NCBI GenBank assembly: GCA_900546065.1
Contig: URBK01000013.1
Span: 1 to 64,000 of the forward strand
From: an uncultured Alistipes sp.
GTDB lineage: Bacteria > Bacteroidota > Bacteroidia > Bacteroidales > Rikenellaceae
Length of the DNA: 64,000 bases
Direction: 5' to 3'
The notes beneath the pieces were generated by a model, which did no database searches, was not told the DNA's origin, and saw only the letters and a program-made list of their open reading frames with translations. Positions 34,442 to 43,000 of this stretch are shown here, in pieces (position 1 is the stretch's first letter; each line of letters starts with the position of its first letter). Position numbers and translations under genes: made by a program.

Positions 34442-35542
34442 TCATTCTTCATCAAAAAGCCTTGCTTCCGCGGGGGTCATGTCATAGTAGAACAGCTTGT
34501 CCTGCTTGACAACAAGTTTAAGGTTGTCCGTCAGGTACTGCAGCAGTTTTATCATGACACTGCGGCCACGTTTGAAGCCTATGTTTTCATAAGAGGCGAT
34601 CAGACGTTGCAGTACATTCTCAAAGCCCCTGATGGGTTTGCCGTCAAAGGCAGCGGAAAGGGCTTCCCGGTGCTGCTCGATGCTCAGCTCCGTAAAGCTT
34701 GTCCGTTGCCTGGGCTTCGGGGTGTCACCGAACGTGTGCCCTTCGGCGATGACCGGGAGCCCGTTGTCGTCCACGGTGAACGCGAAGGGTTTGAACTCCT
34801 TTTCCCGGATATGCAGGGCATGGACTTCACTGACAGACGGATTCTCGTTGCATTTGCTGATGACCAGTACTGTTTCCGCCTTGTTGCTCATCTCCGTACC
34901 GATATGGCCTCGTACATTGTTGTCCCCTTTGTTCAGGTGCAGCACGCAATGGATATGCAGGTCGTAACGAGAGGACCATTCCATCATTTTGTTGATTACC
35001 TCCACCGATTCGCTGGTGCTGTTGATGTCCAGCATAAGGTCGCGGATACCGTCAATGATAACCAGCCCGTAACCTTTACCCTGACGAAGGGCATAGTCTA
35101 TCACACTTATACGGACTGTCGGAGAATACTCCCGCAGGCAGATGAAATCAAGGTTCTCGCTGTCTGCTGTGGTAGGAAGCCCGGCCAGACGCAGAATACG
35201 TTCCAGCACCGTGTGACAATGATAGCGGCTCTGCTCGGTATCGACATACAGGATCCGGCGTTTGCCTTCCGGCAGATGCGCCCGGTAGTTCAGCACCTGC
35301 TTACCTGCCAGGGAAGCGGCGACAAGGGCGGAGACATTGAATGTCTTCTTGGATTTTGCCTTGCCGGTCGATGCACTGAAATTGCCGAGAGTCGCTATGG
35401 TCGAATTGTCAATCCAGATAATTTGCGGCGGGGTCTCGTATGTATCCGTCGCCTTGATTTGGGAAGCTGAAAGAATATCTGACAGACGGGTCTCTTCCAA
35501 TCCCATTCCCGTCTTCTGGTCAGTTCTTCTTTCGTTTTCCAT
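34442..35542 (-). CDS. RepA/RecA-like AAA ATPase (replicative helicase-type)
   Basis: 366 residues. A degenerate P-loop SASTGKAKSKKTF near residue 60, the Walker B GLVIIDGIRDLM near 170 and the following HCVLHLNKGDNNVRGHIGTE match RepA-type hexameric helicase or RecA-fold ATPases. The C-terminal ~100 residues look like a winged-helix domain (GRSVMIKLLQYLTDNLKLV). Overlaps the upstream HTH gene by 23 bp and precedes the primase-like gene by about 105 bp. Confidence 0.86.
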   Translation of the reverse strand: MENERRTDQKTGMGLEETRLSDILSASQIKATDTYETPPQIIWIDNSTIATLGNFSASTGKAKSKKTFNVSALVAASLAGKQVLNYRAHLPEGKRRILYVDTEQSRYHCHTVLERILRLAGLPTTADSENLDFICLREYSPTVRISVIDYALRQGKGYGLVIIDGIRDLMLDINSTSESVEVINKMMEWSSRYDLHIHCVLHLNKGDNNVRGHIGTEMSNKAETVLVISKCNENPSVSEVHALHIREKEFKPFAFTVDDNGLPVIAEGHTFGDTPKPRQRTSFTELSIEQHREALSAAFDGKPIRGFENVLQRLIASYENIGFKRGRSVMIKLLQYLTDNLKLVVKQDKLFYYDMTPAEARLFDEE

Positions 35543-35915
35543 GGCGTTTCTCGTTTAAGAAGGGTTGTACTGCTGCCGCCTCGTGTGCCATCCGCGTGGC
35601 ATCATCGACGGCAAGTTCATGATTCTGCAGGAGCCATTCGTCCAGTTCCTCCTTGGCAAAGTAGATCATCTTGCCGCGAGGCTTGTAGTGAGGAATCTCC
35701 TTGTTGGCCGTAAGTTTATACAGCATACTTTCTGATACCCCGATGTACATGCAGGCTTCCGAAAAAGTAAAGACCTTTTTGGTCGCGTAAATGTTCTTTT
35801 CCAGCAATTCCACCCGTTCCAGAAAGCTCTCGACCGGTTCCAATTTCCGGATAATCGCTTCAAGGGCCGTGAGCCGTTCGCTCAACCTTTCCATGAATGT
35901 CAATCTGTTGGACAT
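35520..35915 (-). CDS. HTH_17 excisionase-like protein of the ICE
   Basis: 131 residues from MSNRLTFMERLS (a start 12 codons upstream is possible). An N-terminal coiled region precedes the winged helix FTFSEACMYIGVSESMLYKLT and KPRGKMIYFAKEELDEWL. It is paired with the RepA-like ATPase as in other CTns. A TACCTTTG -7 box on the minus strand at 35,981-35,988 lies upstream. Likely directionality factor or regulator. Confidence 0.83.
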   Translation of the reverse strand: MSNRLTFMERLSERLTALEAIIRKLEPVESFLERVELLEKNIYATKKVFTFSEACMYIGVSESMLYKLTANKEIPHYKPRGKMIYFAKEELDEWLLQNHELAVDDATRMAHEAAAVQPFLNEKRHGKRKKN

Positions 35916-36094
35916 ATTATTCGTGATTAAATTAGACAATAAGAGATGCACCTCTGTTTGTAACGCGTTGTATACAGAGGCAAAGGTAGAGTGTGAATAT
36001 CTAAAAGCATTGGATGACAGTATGATACCGGTTTGGTAGCATATCAGTTATCATACTTTTGCTTTTCACATGGTTGACTTCTTAGCACTTCCTT

Positions 36095-36787
36095 TCATTC
36101 CTTCAGTTGGCTTACAAACTTTCTGATATTGTAAGCGGTTGAAGTCATTTTGTTCCTGACCAACGAAAGCGTGGTGGATATGCTCGTTGCGGATATGAAG
36201 TGCGAGCCGTCCTTGGATTGCAGGAAACGCCCTCTTTCGAGGACTGATTGCCAGTAAGGCTGAATGAATGAATTCTCAAGAAGGGCATCGAACAGGATAG
36301 CCACACGGCGCACGCTGTTCACCCGAAGACAGAAACCTATCTTGCAGGAGAAGAGAGATTCCATGTCGTCAATAGTTACGGGAGAACAGAACAGATGATA
36401 AGTATTGGCGCAAGAAACGATACCGGCCAGTTGTTTGCGCGAAAGACTGCAGTCAAAAGAAAGAAATGAAAACTTTGCCGGATTACAATCGGAAGATGCC
36501 AGTTCCGATGTGTCATACTTCCGCTTTAGTTCCATGCACTCCTCGAAAGAGAGGCTCGGGGCGGAAAAAAGCGGTTGGATAAGGTAGGGGCAGTCGGTCA
36601 GCAGTCCCTTGACGATGTGGATGTTCATTTCGTGGCAGTTCCGACAGACCGCGTTATCGCAGTCAATATACCGGTGACTGTTCACAAAATCCTCCACATA
36701 ACGGCGATACTGTTTGCCGTGGATTTTGACCTCCTGGAGATAAACTGTTTTTGCTTCGGTAAGCAGGGCGAAAAGTTCTTCCGCCAC
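36095..36787 (-). CDS. Uncharacterised ICE protein with non-ATG or damaged start
   Basis: 230 residues from a GTG at 36,787. The frame stays open about 25 codons further upstream (LTKAFSLFEGSKHPHHIESAQD), reads like protein, and then hits a TGA. An ATG sits in another frame at about 36,862, so a real upstream start may have been lost to a frameshift, or the gene uses CTG/GTG. A CxxC/CxxC-like cluster (DCDNAVCRNCHEMN) lies near residue 45. The C-terminal part (TSISTTLSLVRNKMTSTAYNIRKF) looks DNA-binding. No family recognised. Flanked by intergenic stretches of about 180 and 205 bp without other features. Confidence 0.6.
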   Translation of the reverse strand: MAEELFALLTEAKTVYLQEVKIHGKQYRRYVEDFVNSHRYIDCDNAVCRNCHEMNIHIVKGLLTDCPYLIQPLFSAPSLSFEECMELKRKYDTSELASSDCNPAKFSFLSFDCSLSRKQLAGIVSCANTYHLFCSPVTIDDMESLFSCKIGFCLRVNSVRRVAILFDALLENSFIQPYWQSVLERGRFLQSKDGSHFISATSISTTLSLVRNKMTSTAYNIRKFVSQLKE

Positions 36788-36992
36788 GTCCTGTGCCGAT
36801 TCAATGTGATGCGGGTGTTTGCTCCCCTCAAAAAGAGAGAAGGCCTTTGTCAGCTCTTGTCATGTCGATTTACATTTTATTGGTTTATAATAATATATCA
36901 TCATAAAGGTATCGTTTTTCGATTGTATCTGCAATCGATGACGCCCTTAAAATATCTACTTGTAAATTTGACATGATATGGTATATCATTGG

Positions 36993-38126
36993 TCACTCAA
37001 ACAATCCGTTGACCAGGTTGACCGCATCATCCTTTTTCTGGTTGATGATTTTGGCGTACACCTGTGTCATTTTCACGTCAGCATGGCCGAGCAGCTTGGA
37101 TGTCGTATATAAGTCTGCTCCGAGTGTCAGCATCATCGTCGCGAACGTGTGCCGCGCCGTATGGAATGTAAAACGCTTGTTTATTCCCGCCGCTTTTGCC
37201 CATGGTTTGATAAGAATATTGACCATTGCTGGGGACGGCAGGTCAAACACATGGTCATCAGGAGTTTTGTCTCCACGCGCAGGCATCCACTTCAACGCTT
37301 CCGGGGAAAGCGGAAGATAAATCGGTTCCTTGGTTTTCTGCATTGAAACCGACAGACGGTATTGTCCACGATCAACGAATACATCTTTCCATTGCAACTT
37401 GATTATATCACTGATTCGCAGACCGCAGAAACAAGAGAACAGATAGGCACCTTTCACGGATTCATTTTTCATCGGGGTTGCGATCAATGCACGCACCTCT
37501 TCAATGGTCATGTATGACCGTTTGCTTTCAGGCAGACGGATCTTTTCCGACTTGCTGATTTTCGTGAAAGGATTGGACTTGATGATCTCGGCCCTGACAG
37601 CCGCATTCAAGGCTCCGTTCAATACCCGGTAATAAGTATGCAGTGTGTAATTCGACACTCGTTTGCCTCTGGAACGGTATTCGGACTGAAGGTAGTCAAG
37701 ATAATTCTGGCAGAATGTCTTGTCTATTTGATCCATCAACATACGTTCTCCCGCATAATCCTTCAAGATGCGTATAGTGATGTCAATTTGATAACCGTCC
37801 TTTTTGCCACGCTTGGCCTGGTTCTCCTTGTAGGTATTCATCCAGTCAAGCAGGTAAACTCTCTCTTTGGTTTCTATACCGGCCTCGCCGTTGGTCAGCT
37901 CGATAATACGTTTGGACTTGATGGCATTGGCGGCATTCATAGTCGCCTGATTCTGCCGACGGGCATTGTTATCCGTTTCCGGAATGAGATACAACTTAAG
38001 ATATTCGTATGTTCGTTTTCCGAAACGGTATATATCAAGATACAGACTTTGGCTTCCATCTGCCAGCTTCTTTGTCCGAAGGCGGACAGGCTCTTTTACT
38101 TTTGTAGGCTTCTTTACTCGTGGCAT
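36993..38126 (-). CDS. int: Tyrosine recombinase/integrase of the ICE
   Basis: 377 residues from MPRVKKPTKVKEPVRL; the frame extends upstream only to a TTG. Arm-binding domain (RTKKLADGSQSLYLDIY), SAM-like core-binding domain about 115-215, catalytic domain with R in FCGLRISDI, HTARHTFA box and GHADVKMTQVYAKI with the nucleophilic Tyr. Bacteroides CTn integrases have this layout. It lies at the right end of the element, about 300 bp from chromosomal genes. The region 38,127-38,445 is AT-rich with no gene and must contain the att site; cttattt/tttgc-type stretches (38,285-38,300 and 38,380-38,386) are weak candidates. Confidence 0.93.
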   Translation of the reverse strand: MPRVKKPTKVKEPVRLRTKKLADGSQSLYLDIYRFGKRTYEYLKLYLIPETDNNARRQNQATMNAANAIKSKRIIELTNGEAGIETKERVYLLDWMNTYKENQAKRGKKDGYQIDITIRILKDYAGERMLMDQIDKTFCQNYLDYLQSEYRSRGKRVSNYTLHTYYRVLNGALNAAVRAEIIKSNPFTKISKSEKIRLPESKRSYMTIEEVRALIATPMKNESVKGAYLFSCFCGLRISDIIKLQWKDVFVDRGQYRLSVSMQKTKEPIYLPLSPEALKWMPARGDKTPDDHVFDLPSPAMVNILIKPWAKAAGINKRFTFHTARHTFATMMLTLGADLYTTSKLLGHADVKMTQVYAKIINQKKDDAVNLVNGLFE

Positions 38127-38445
38127 ATCGATCCCTTCATAATTTTGTTTCTGTTGCAAAGATATGAATAAAGGTCGATATTGAGAAACAAACGAGAAAC
38201 AAAATTGTACCGAAAAAGAACCAATCAACTGAAAAGAAAGAAAACAACTGAAAACATCAAGTACACTATAATCAATTGTAAATAAGCGGTTTTATTTGCA
38301 CTTGTTTAGCTCTTGTTTTCATTTTAGGGCTTTACTTTATAAATCTATAAAGGTTATATATATGTCACAAATGTAGCAATTATTTGCCGTTTACCAACAC
38401 ATGTGTAGTATATTACGTTTTGTGTAAGCAGGTACCCGCTGCCCA

Positions 38446-39030
38446 TCACTCGTGTATCGTGATCTCGCGCATCAGCGCCTCGACCCTGCGGTGCAGATGC
38501 CGCACGAGGGGTGTGAATATCACGGCCAGCGCCACGATGCCCGTCACGGCCACCGACGTGCCGAAGCCGCGCAGGAACTCTCCCACGGCCGCGCCCTCGG
38601 GCAGCAGCGCCGCAACCGCGAGTGAGACGACACTCAAAACGGCGAATACGGATAACAAACGGCATAAAATGTCTGCAGCGTATCCGCTCGCACGATTTAT
38701 CAACGACAACTGCGCACGTGTATTGTCCGCCGTCTCGATCGGGCCATCGGCGGCACGCCTCCGCAGATAGATCCAATCCTTGAAGTGCCACACCACCTCC
38801 AAGCCGCACTCCGTAAGGAAACGTTCATACTCCCCGTTACCGCCCGCACGGCTCTCATCCGGAAGCTCGATCTTATACAAATACTCTCCGGCCTGCCCCG
38901 CCTCGAAGCGGTAGATCAGACCGTTCGTCGAGACGAAGTTCCACCCGCGGCGGCTCATCTCGTTGAGCCATCGCTCCTCGCGTTCGAAGTCGGCGATGGT
39001 GAAGTAGTTCAAACAGCGTTTAGTCTTCAT
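38446..39030 (-). CDS. DUF2812 membrane protein
   Basis: 194 residues. The N-terminal ~100 residues match DUF2812 (FTIADFEREERWLNEMSRRGWNF and VVWHFKDWIYLRRR); two hydrophobic helices follow at about 125-145 and 155-178. Such proteins are encoded after PadR regulators and are thought to be membrane stress or permeability factors under their control. It is 36 bp downstream of padR. First recognisable chromosomal gene right of the ICE. Confidence 0.87.
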   Translation of the reverse strand: MKTKRCLNYFTIADFEREERWLNEMSRRGWNFVSTNGLIYRFEAGQAGEYLYKIELPDESRAGGNGEYERFLTECGLEVVWHFKDWIYLRRRAADGPIETADNTRAQLSLINRASGYAADILCRLLSVFAVLSVVSLAVAALLPEGAAVGEFLRGFGTSVAVTGIVALAVIFTPLVRHLHRRVEALMREITIHE

Positions 39031-39066
39031 ACATTATACTTTTATGTTATTTCACATTATCTCCCT

Positions 39067-39387
39067 TTACCGCACGGGGCCGAGCACCGCCTCGCCGCTG
39101 GCCACAAGCTCGCGCAGACGCCCGAACTCGGCCTCGAGGGCCGCACGCCCCGCCGCCGTTATGCGATACTCCTTCTTGCGGCTCTCGCCCGCGCCCTCCA
39201 TAGGCTCGATCCAACCCTTCTCGATAAGGCCCGACAAGGCCCCGTACATCGTCCCCGCGGATATGCGCAGGCGCCCGCGGCTCATCGCCTCGACATGCTG
39301 CATGATAGCGTAACCGTGGCGCGGCTCCACGAGCGACAACAGAATGTAATAGACGGCTTCGGTCAATGCCGTTGCTGAATTTCCCAT
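39067..39387 (-). CDS. PadR-family transcriptional regulator
   Basis: 106 residues. The PadR winged helix is complete: EAVYYILLSLVEPRHGYAIM, RISAGTMYGALSGLIEKGWI and the wing ESRKKEYRITAAGR. A short C-terminal dimerisation segment follows. It is the first gene in an operon with the DUF2812 protein and almost certainly represses its own promoter through the two operators at 39,413-39,442. Confidence 0.92.
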   Translation of the reverse strand: MGNSATALTEAVYYILLSLVEPRHGYAIMQHVEAMSRGRLRISAGTMYGALSGLIEKGWIEPMEGAGESRKKEYRITAAGRAALEAEFGRLRELVASGEAVLGPVR

Positions 39388-39412
39388 GACTCTAATCTTT
39401 TATAGCAGTATA

Positions 39413-39473
39413 TATCGCGTACCGATATATCGTATACCGATACAAAGATAGACGATATATCTGACAGTGCAAA
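39413..39473 (-). promoter_or_regulatory. padR promoter with two tandem operators
   Basis: Minus-strand promoter: TTTG (39,470-39,473), 19 nt, TATCTTTG (39,443-39,450). Directly downstream, over the expected start site, lie two abutting inverted repeats TATCG-N5-CGATA (39,413-39,427 and 39,428-39,442), each 15 bp. Confidence 0.85.
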
Positions 39474-39637
39474 TTTTTCGGCCGAATTTTTATATTTTTT
39501 TACAAGTATGCCACAAAAAGCACCCTTCAAGCCGTCAAACGCGTAAAAAACATCCTTCGCGGCGACATTTAGGTCGAATATCGACCGAAAAAAGATTTTA
39601 TTTTCGGGTTTAATTAATAATTATAAGGAAAAATCGT

Positions 39638-39645
39638 TATATTTG
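39638..39645 (+). promoter_or_regulatory. Probable gdhA -7 element
   Basis: TATATTTG, a perfect TAnnTTTG, 33 bp before the gdhA start. A clear TTTG at the right distance is missing. Confidence 0.55.
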
Positions 39646-39678
39646 TAAAAAGAGATAACCCCTAAAACTTCATGAATT

Positions 39679-41019
39679 ATGAACGTTAACAATGTAATGG
39701 CAGATCTCGAGCGTAAACACCCCGGTGAAAACGAGTATCTGCAGGCAGTACGCGAGGTCCTCGAGTCGATCGAGGAGGTATACAACGAACACCCCGAATT
39801 CGAGAAGGCAAAGATCGTCGAGCGTATGGTCGAGCCCGACCGTATCATCACCTTCCGCGTAACGTGGGTCGACGACAAGGGCGAGATCCAGACCAACATC
39901 GGCTACCGCGTTCAGTTCAACAGCGCCATAGGCCCCTACAAGGGAGGACTGCGCTTCCACAGCGCCGTCAACCTCTCGATGCTCAAGTTCCTCGGTTTCG
40001 AGCAGACGTTCAAGAACGCCCTCACCACGCTGCCCATGGGCGGCGCAAAGGGAGGCTCGGACTTCAGCCCCAAGGGCAAGTCGGATGCCGAGATCATGCG
40101 TTTCTGCCAAGCCTTCATGCTTGAGTTGTGGAAGAATATCGGCCCCGACACCGACGTGCCCGCAGGCGACGTAGGCGTGGGCGGCCGCGAAATAGGCTAC
40201 CTCTACGGCATGTACAAGAAGCTCGCACGCGAATACAACACCGGCGTGCTGACGGGCAAGGGCATCACGTGGGGAGGTTCGCTCGTACGTCCCGAGGCAA
40301 CGGGATTCGGCGCCCTCTACTTCGTGCAGCACATGCTCCACAACGCTGGCAAGGATATCAAGGGTAAGACCGTCGCCATCTCGGGCTTCGGCAACGTCGC
40401 ATGGGGCGCCGCAACGAAGGCAACGCAACTCGGCGCCACGGTCGTAGCCATCTCGGGTCCCGACGGCGTGATCCTCAACCCCAACGGCATGACCCCCGAG
40501 AAGATCGACTACATGCTCGAACTGCGCGCCTCGAACCGCGACATCGTGGCTCCCTTTGCCGAGCGCTTCCCCGACTCGACGTTCGTTCCGGGAAAGAAGG
40601 CGTGGAGCGTCAAGTGCGACATCGCCCTTCCGTGCGCATTCCAGAACGAGCTGACGGGAGACGACGCCCGCGAGCTGCTCACAAACGGCACATGGTGCGC
40701 CGCCGAGGTATCGAACATGGGCTGCACGCCCGAAGCCATAGCCGAGTTCCAGAAGGCCGGCATACTCTTCGCCCCGGGCAAGGCTGTAAATGCAGGCGGC
40801 GTGGCTACCTCGGGCCTCGAGATGACGCAAAACGCTCAGCACCTCTCATGGTCGGCCGAGGAGGTGGACAAGAAGCTCCACTACATCATGTCGCAGATAC
40901 ACGAGGCATGCGTCACCTACGGCACACAGCCCGACGGATATATCAACTACGTCAAGGGCGCCAACGTAGCCGGATTCATGAAGGTTGCGCACGCCATGCT
41001 TGAGCAGGGTATAATCTAA
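39679..41019 (+). CDS. gdhA: NADP-type glutamate dehydrogenase
   Basis: 446 residues, the hexameric short-chain GDH length. Visible motifs: GPYKGGLRFHSAVNLSMLKFL and PMGGAKGGSDFSPKGKSD, containing the substrate lysines, then the Rossmann segment TVAISGFGNVAWGAATKA. It interconverts 2-oxoglutarate plus ammonium and glutamate, the main ammonium-assimilation step in Bacteroidales. Monocistronic, between its own promoter and a strong terminator. Confidence 0.96.
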   Translation: MNVNNVMADLERKHPGENEYLQAVREVLESIEEVYNEHPEFEKAKIVERMVEPDRIITFRVTWVDDKGEIQTNIGYRVQFNSAIGPYKGGLRFHSAVNLSMLKFLGFEQTFKNALTTLPMGGAKGGSDFSPKGKSDAEIMRFCQAFMLELWKNIGPDTDVPAGDVGVGGREIGYLYGMYKKLAREYNTGVLTGKGITWGGSLVRPEATGFGALYFVQHMLHNAGKDIKGKTVAISGFGNVAWGAATKATQLGATVVAISGPDGVILNPNGMTPEKIDYMLELRASNRDIVAPFAERFPDSTFVPGKKAWSVKCDIALPCAFQNELTGDDARELLTNGTWCAAEVSNMGCTPEAIAEFQKAGILFAPGKAVNAGGVATSGLEMTQNAQHLSWSAEEVDKKLHYIMSQIHEACVTYGTQPDGYINYVKGANVAGFMKVAHAMLEQGII

Positions 41020-41065
41020 TGGCAATTTGAAATCGCGGCCGCAGATGCGGCAGCACAAACAACCG

Positions 41066-41101
41066 ACGGCTCGGACCCCCCACGGGAATCCGAGCCGTTT
41101 C
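41066..41101 (+). terminator. gdhA terminator
   Basis: ACGGCTCGGA (41,066-41,075) pairs with TCCGAGCCGT (41,089-41,098), followed by TTT. Confidence 0.85.
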
Positions 41102-41126
41102 TATTGCCTGATAACTTAATAGAAAA

Positions 41127-41597
41127 CTATCTCCTCCACTCGCTGTACGGATGCTTCAACAGTTGCGAGTTATAATAACGTCTGTCGCCCGTTACCTCCT
41201 CGCCCAACCAGTCGGGACGTTCGAACTCCTCGTCGGCGGAGGCCAACTCTACCTCCGCAACTACGAGCCCCTCATTTTCACCCGCGAAACGGTCCACCTC
41301 GAATGTGTGCCGACCTGCGGGGACAAGGTAACGCACCTTGTCTATAACGCCGCGGCTGTAGGTGAGAAGTTCGCGTGCATCCGCCACCGGTATCTCATAC
41401 TCCCACTCGGCACGCGTCATGCCCGAAGCGTCCGTAGCGCCCTTGATCGTGATATATCCGCGCTCGTCGCGTGTGCGAACACGCAGCGTGAGCGACTCCG
41501 AGCGTGCTATATAGCCCTGCACGATGTGCGACGACGAGGCTGCGTGCGGCATGAAGTCGCCGCGCACGAGAAATTTACGTTCAGTCTCCTTACCCAT
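41127..41597 (-). CDS. CYTH-domain protein (triphosphate tunnel metalloenzyme)
   Basis: 156 residues from MGKETERKFLV. The signature ExExK appears as ETERK, followed by alternating strands with paired charged residues (LTLRVRTRDERGYITIKG and FEVDRFAGENEGLVVAEVEL). Small bacterial CYTH proteins hydrolyse inorganic triphosphate or related substrates. The start further upstream is excluded because the promoter -7 box TACATTTG lies at 41,617-41,624 on the minus strand. Confidence 0.9.
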   Translation of the reverse strand: MGKETERKFLVRGDFMPHAASSSHIVQGYIARSESLTLRVRTRDERGYITIKGATDASGMTRAEWEYEIPVADARELLTYSRGVIDKVRYLVPAGRHTFEVDRFAGENEGLVVAEVELASADEEFERPDWLGEEVTGDRRYYNSQLLKHPYSEWRR

Positions 41598-41686
41598 ATC
41601 ATAACAGCATTTGCCACAAATGTACAATATTTACGTGACATACGTGCGCCCGAGGCAGAGCCGGATCCGGAAAGATGGGGTTTCGA

Positions 41687-41718
41687 TTTGCCACTGCATC
41701 GGGCTTTTCGTATATTTG
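41687..41718 (+). promoter_or_regulatory. Promoter of the GH76-like lipoprotein gene
   Basis: TTTG (41,687-41,690), 20 nt, TATATTTG (41,711-41,718). Sets the protein start at 41,744 rather than at in-frame codons further upstream. Confidence 0.8.
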
Positions 41719-41743
41719 CATGGACGAATCCAAACTTTTACTG

Positions 41744-42928
41744 ATGAAAAAATATCTACACCTTGCAACCGCGATTCTCGCGCTCATTGTCATGCCCGCA
41801 GCCGGCGGCTGTTCACACGGCGAAAATGCCGACCTGAACCATGCCCGAACCATGATGAAGACGATATTCTCGCTCTACCGTGTCGACGAGACACCACTCT
41901 TGGCCGAGAACTACCCCCGCCAAAGCGGTGACCGCGCCACATATCTGGCCGAAGGTGCCGACCAGAGCGTCAACGAATACTCCTATCTGTGGCCATACTC
42001 GGGAACGCTCTCGATGATGTCGGCACTATACGACGCCACGGGAGACAGCCAATACCTCGATCAGATCAACCACGTCACACTCGAAGGTCTGGACCGCTAC
42101 TATGACACCTCGCGCGAGCCATACGCATACGCCTCGTACATAACCACCTCGACGGCCGACCGCTTCTACGACGACAATATATGGCTGGCCATTGACCTGA
42201 CGGATCTATATCTCACGACAGGCGACGAGGAGTATCTGGCCAATGCCCGCGACATCTGGACCTTCATCCTCAGCGGCCGTGACGACGTTCTTGGCGACGG
42301 CATCTACTGGTGCGAGCAGAAGAAACACTCGAAGAACACCTGCTCGAACGCTCCGGCCGCCGTATGCGCACTGAAACTCTACAAGGCCACGGGCGAGGAG
42401 GAGTTCCTCACGACGGGACGCGCCCTCTACGAGTGGGTCTTCACGACACTGCGCGACTGTGATGACGACCTCTACTTTGACAACATCTCGCTCGAGGGCA
42501 ATGTCTCACGTGCGAAATACTCATACAACAGCGGACAGATGATCGAGGCGGGCGCCCTGCTCTACTCCATCACGGGCGAGGACCGCTACCTGCGCGAGGC
42601 GCAGGCCACGGCACACGCATGCTACGACCGCTGGTTCCCGCAGGTGCAGGACGGCGAGCAGCAGATACGCATCATGGAGTCGGGAGACGTATGGTTCGAC
42701 GCGGTGATGCTGCGCGGCCTTATCGCCCTCTACCGCATCGACGGCGAGGCCGAGTATCTGGATGCCGTGAGCCGCACGCTCGACTACGCATGGCGCAACG
42801 GCCGCGACAAGGACGGGCTCTTCGGCAAATACCTCTCGAAGCAGGACGAGAACCCGCGCCGCTGGCTTCTGACTCAGGCCGCCTATGCCGAGATGTCGGC
42901 ACGCATGGCCAAGGTCGACCTCGAATAA
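41744..42928 (+). CDS. Glycoside hydrolase family 76-like lipoprotein
   Basis: 394 residues with a lipoprotein signal (lipobox AAGGCSHG). The rest is an (alpha/alpha) barrel with the paired aspartates in FYDDNIWLAIDLTDLY near residue 145, the catalytic pair of GH76 alpha-1,6-mannanases, and repeated helices such as DEEYLANARDIWTFIL. Probably cleaves alpha-mannan or a related glycan at the cell surface. A single-gene unit with no SusC/SusD pair next to it. A different (alpha/alpha)6 hydrolase family is possible. Confidence 0.82.
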   Translation: MKKYLHLATAILALIVMPAAGGCSHGENADLNHARTMMKTIFSLYRVDETPLLAENYPRQSGDRATYLAEGADQSVNEYSYLWPYSGTLSMMSALYDATGDSQYLDQINHVTLEGLDRYYDTSREPYAYASYITTSTADRFYDDNIWLAIDLTDLYLTTGDEEYLANARDIWTFILSGRDDVLGDGIYWCEQKKHSKNTCSNAPAAVCALKLYKATGEEEFLTTGRALYEWVFTTLRDCDDDLYFDNISLEGNVSRAKYSYNSGQMIEAGALLYSITGEDRYLREAQATAHACYDRWFPQVQDGEQQIRIMESGDVWFDAVMLRGLIALYRIDGEAEYLDAVSRTLDYAWRNGRDKDGLFGKYLSKQDENPRRWLLTQAAYAEMSARMAKVDLE

Positions 42929-42950
42929 TATACCTTACGACACAAGACAA

Positions 42951-42982
42951 AAACAGCCGCCCCGTTTCGGAGGCGGCTGTTT
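42951..42982. terminator. Bidirectional terminator between convergent genes
   Basis: AAACAGCCGCC (42,951-42,961) and GGCGGCTGTTT (42,972-42,982), perfect 11-bp arms with A/T ends on both sides, serving the GH76-like gene and the ThuA gene. Confidence 0.88.
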
Positions 42983-43000
42983 GTATATTCCATATACCCG

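Larger units (their letters stand above)
1..38400. mobile_element. Integrative conjugative element (right part), Bacteroidales CTn/tra type
   Basis: A minus-strand block encodes integrase, HTH accessory protein, RepA-like ATPase, primase-like protein, a near-complete tra set (TraE, F, G, J, K, L, M, N, O) and the coupling protein MobC, with cargo (AbiE pair, restriction-modification-like genes, nested arsenic island). Base composition is lower in GC than the flanking chromosome to the right. The right boundary lies between the integrase start (38,126) and the stop of the first chromosomal gene (38,446); I cannot place the exact att site. The left end is outside the window. Confidence 0.88.
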
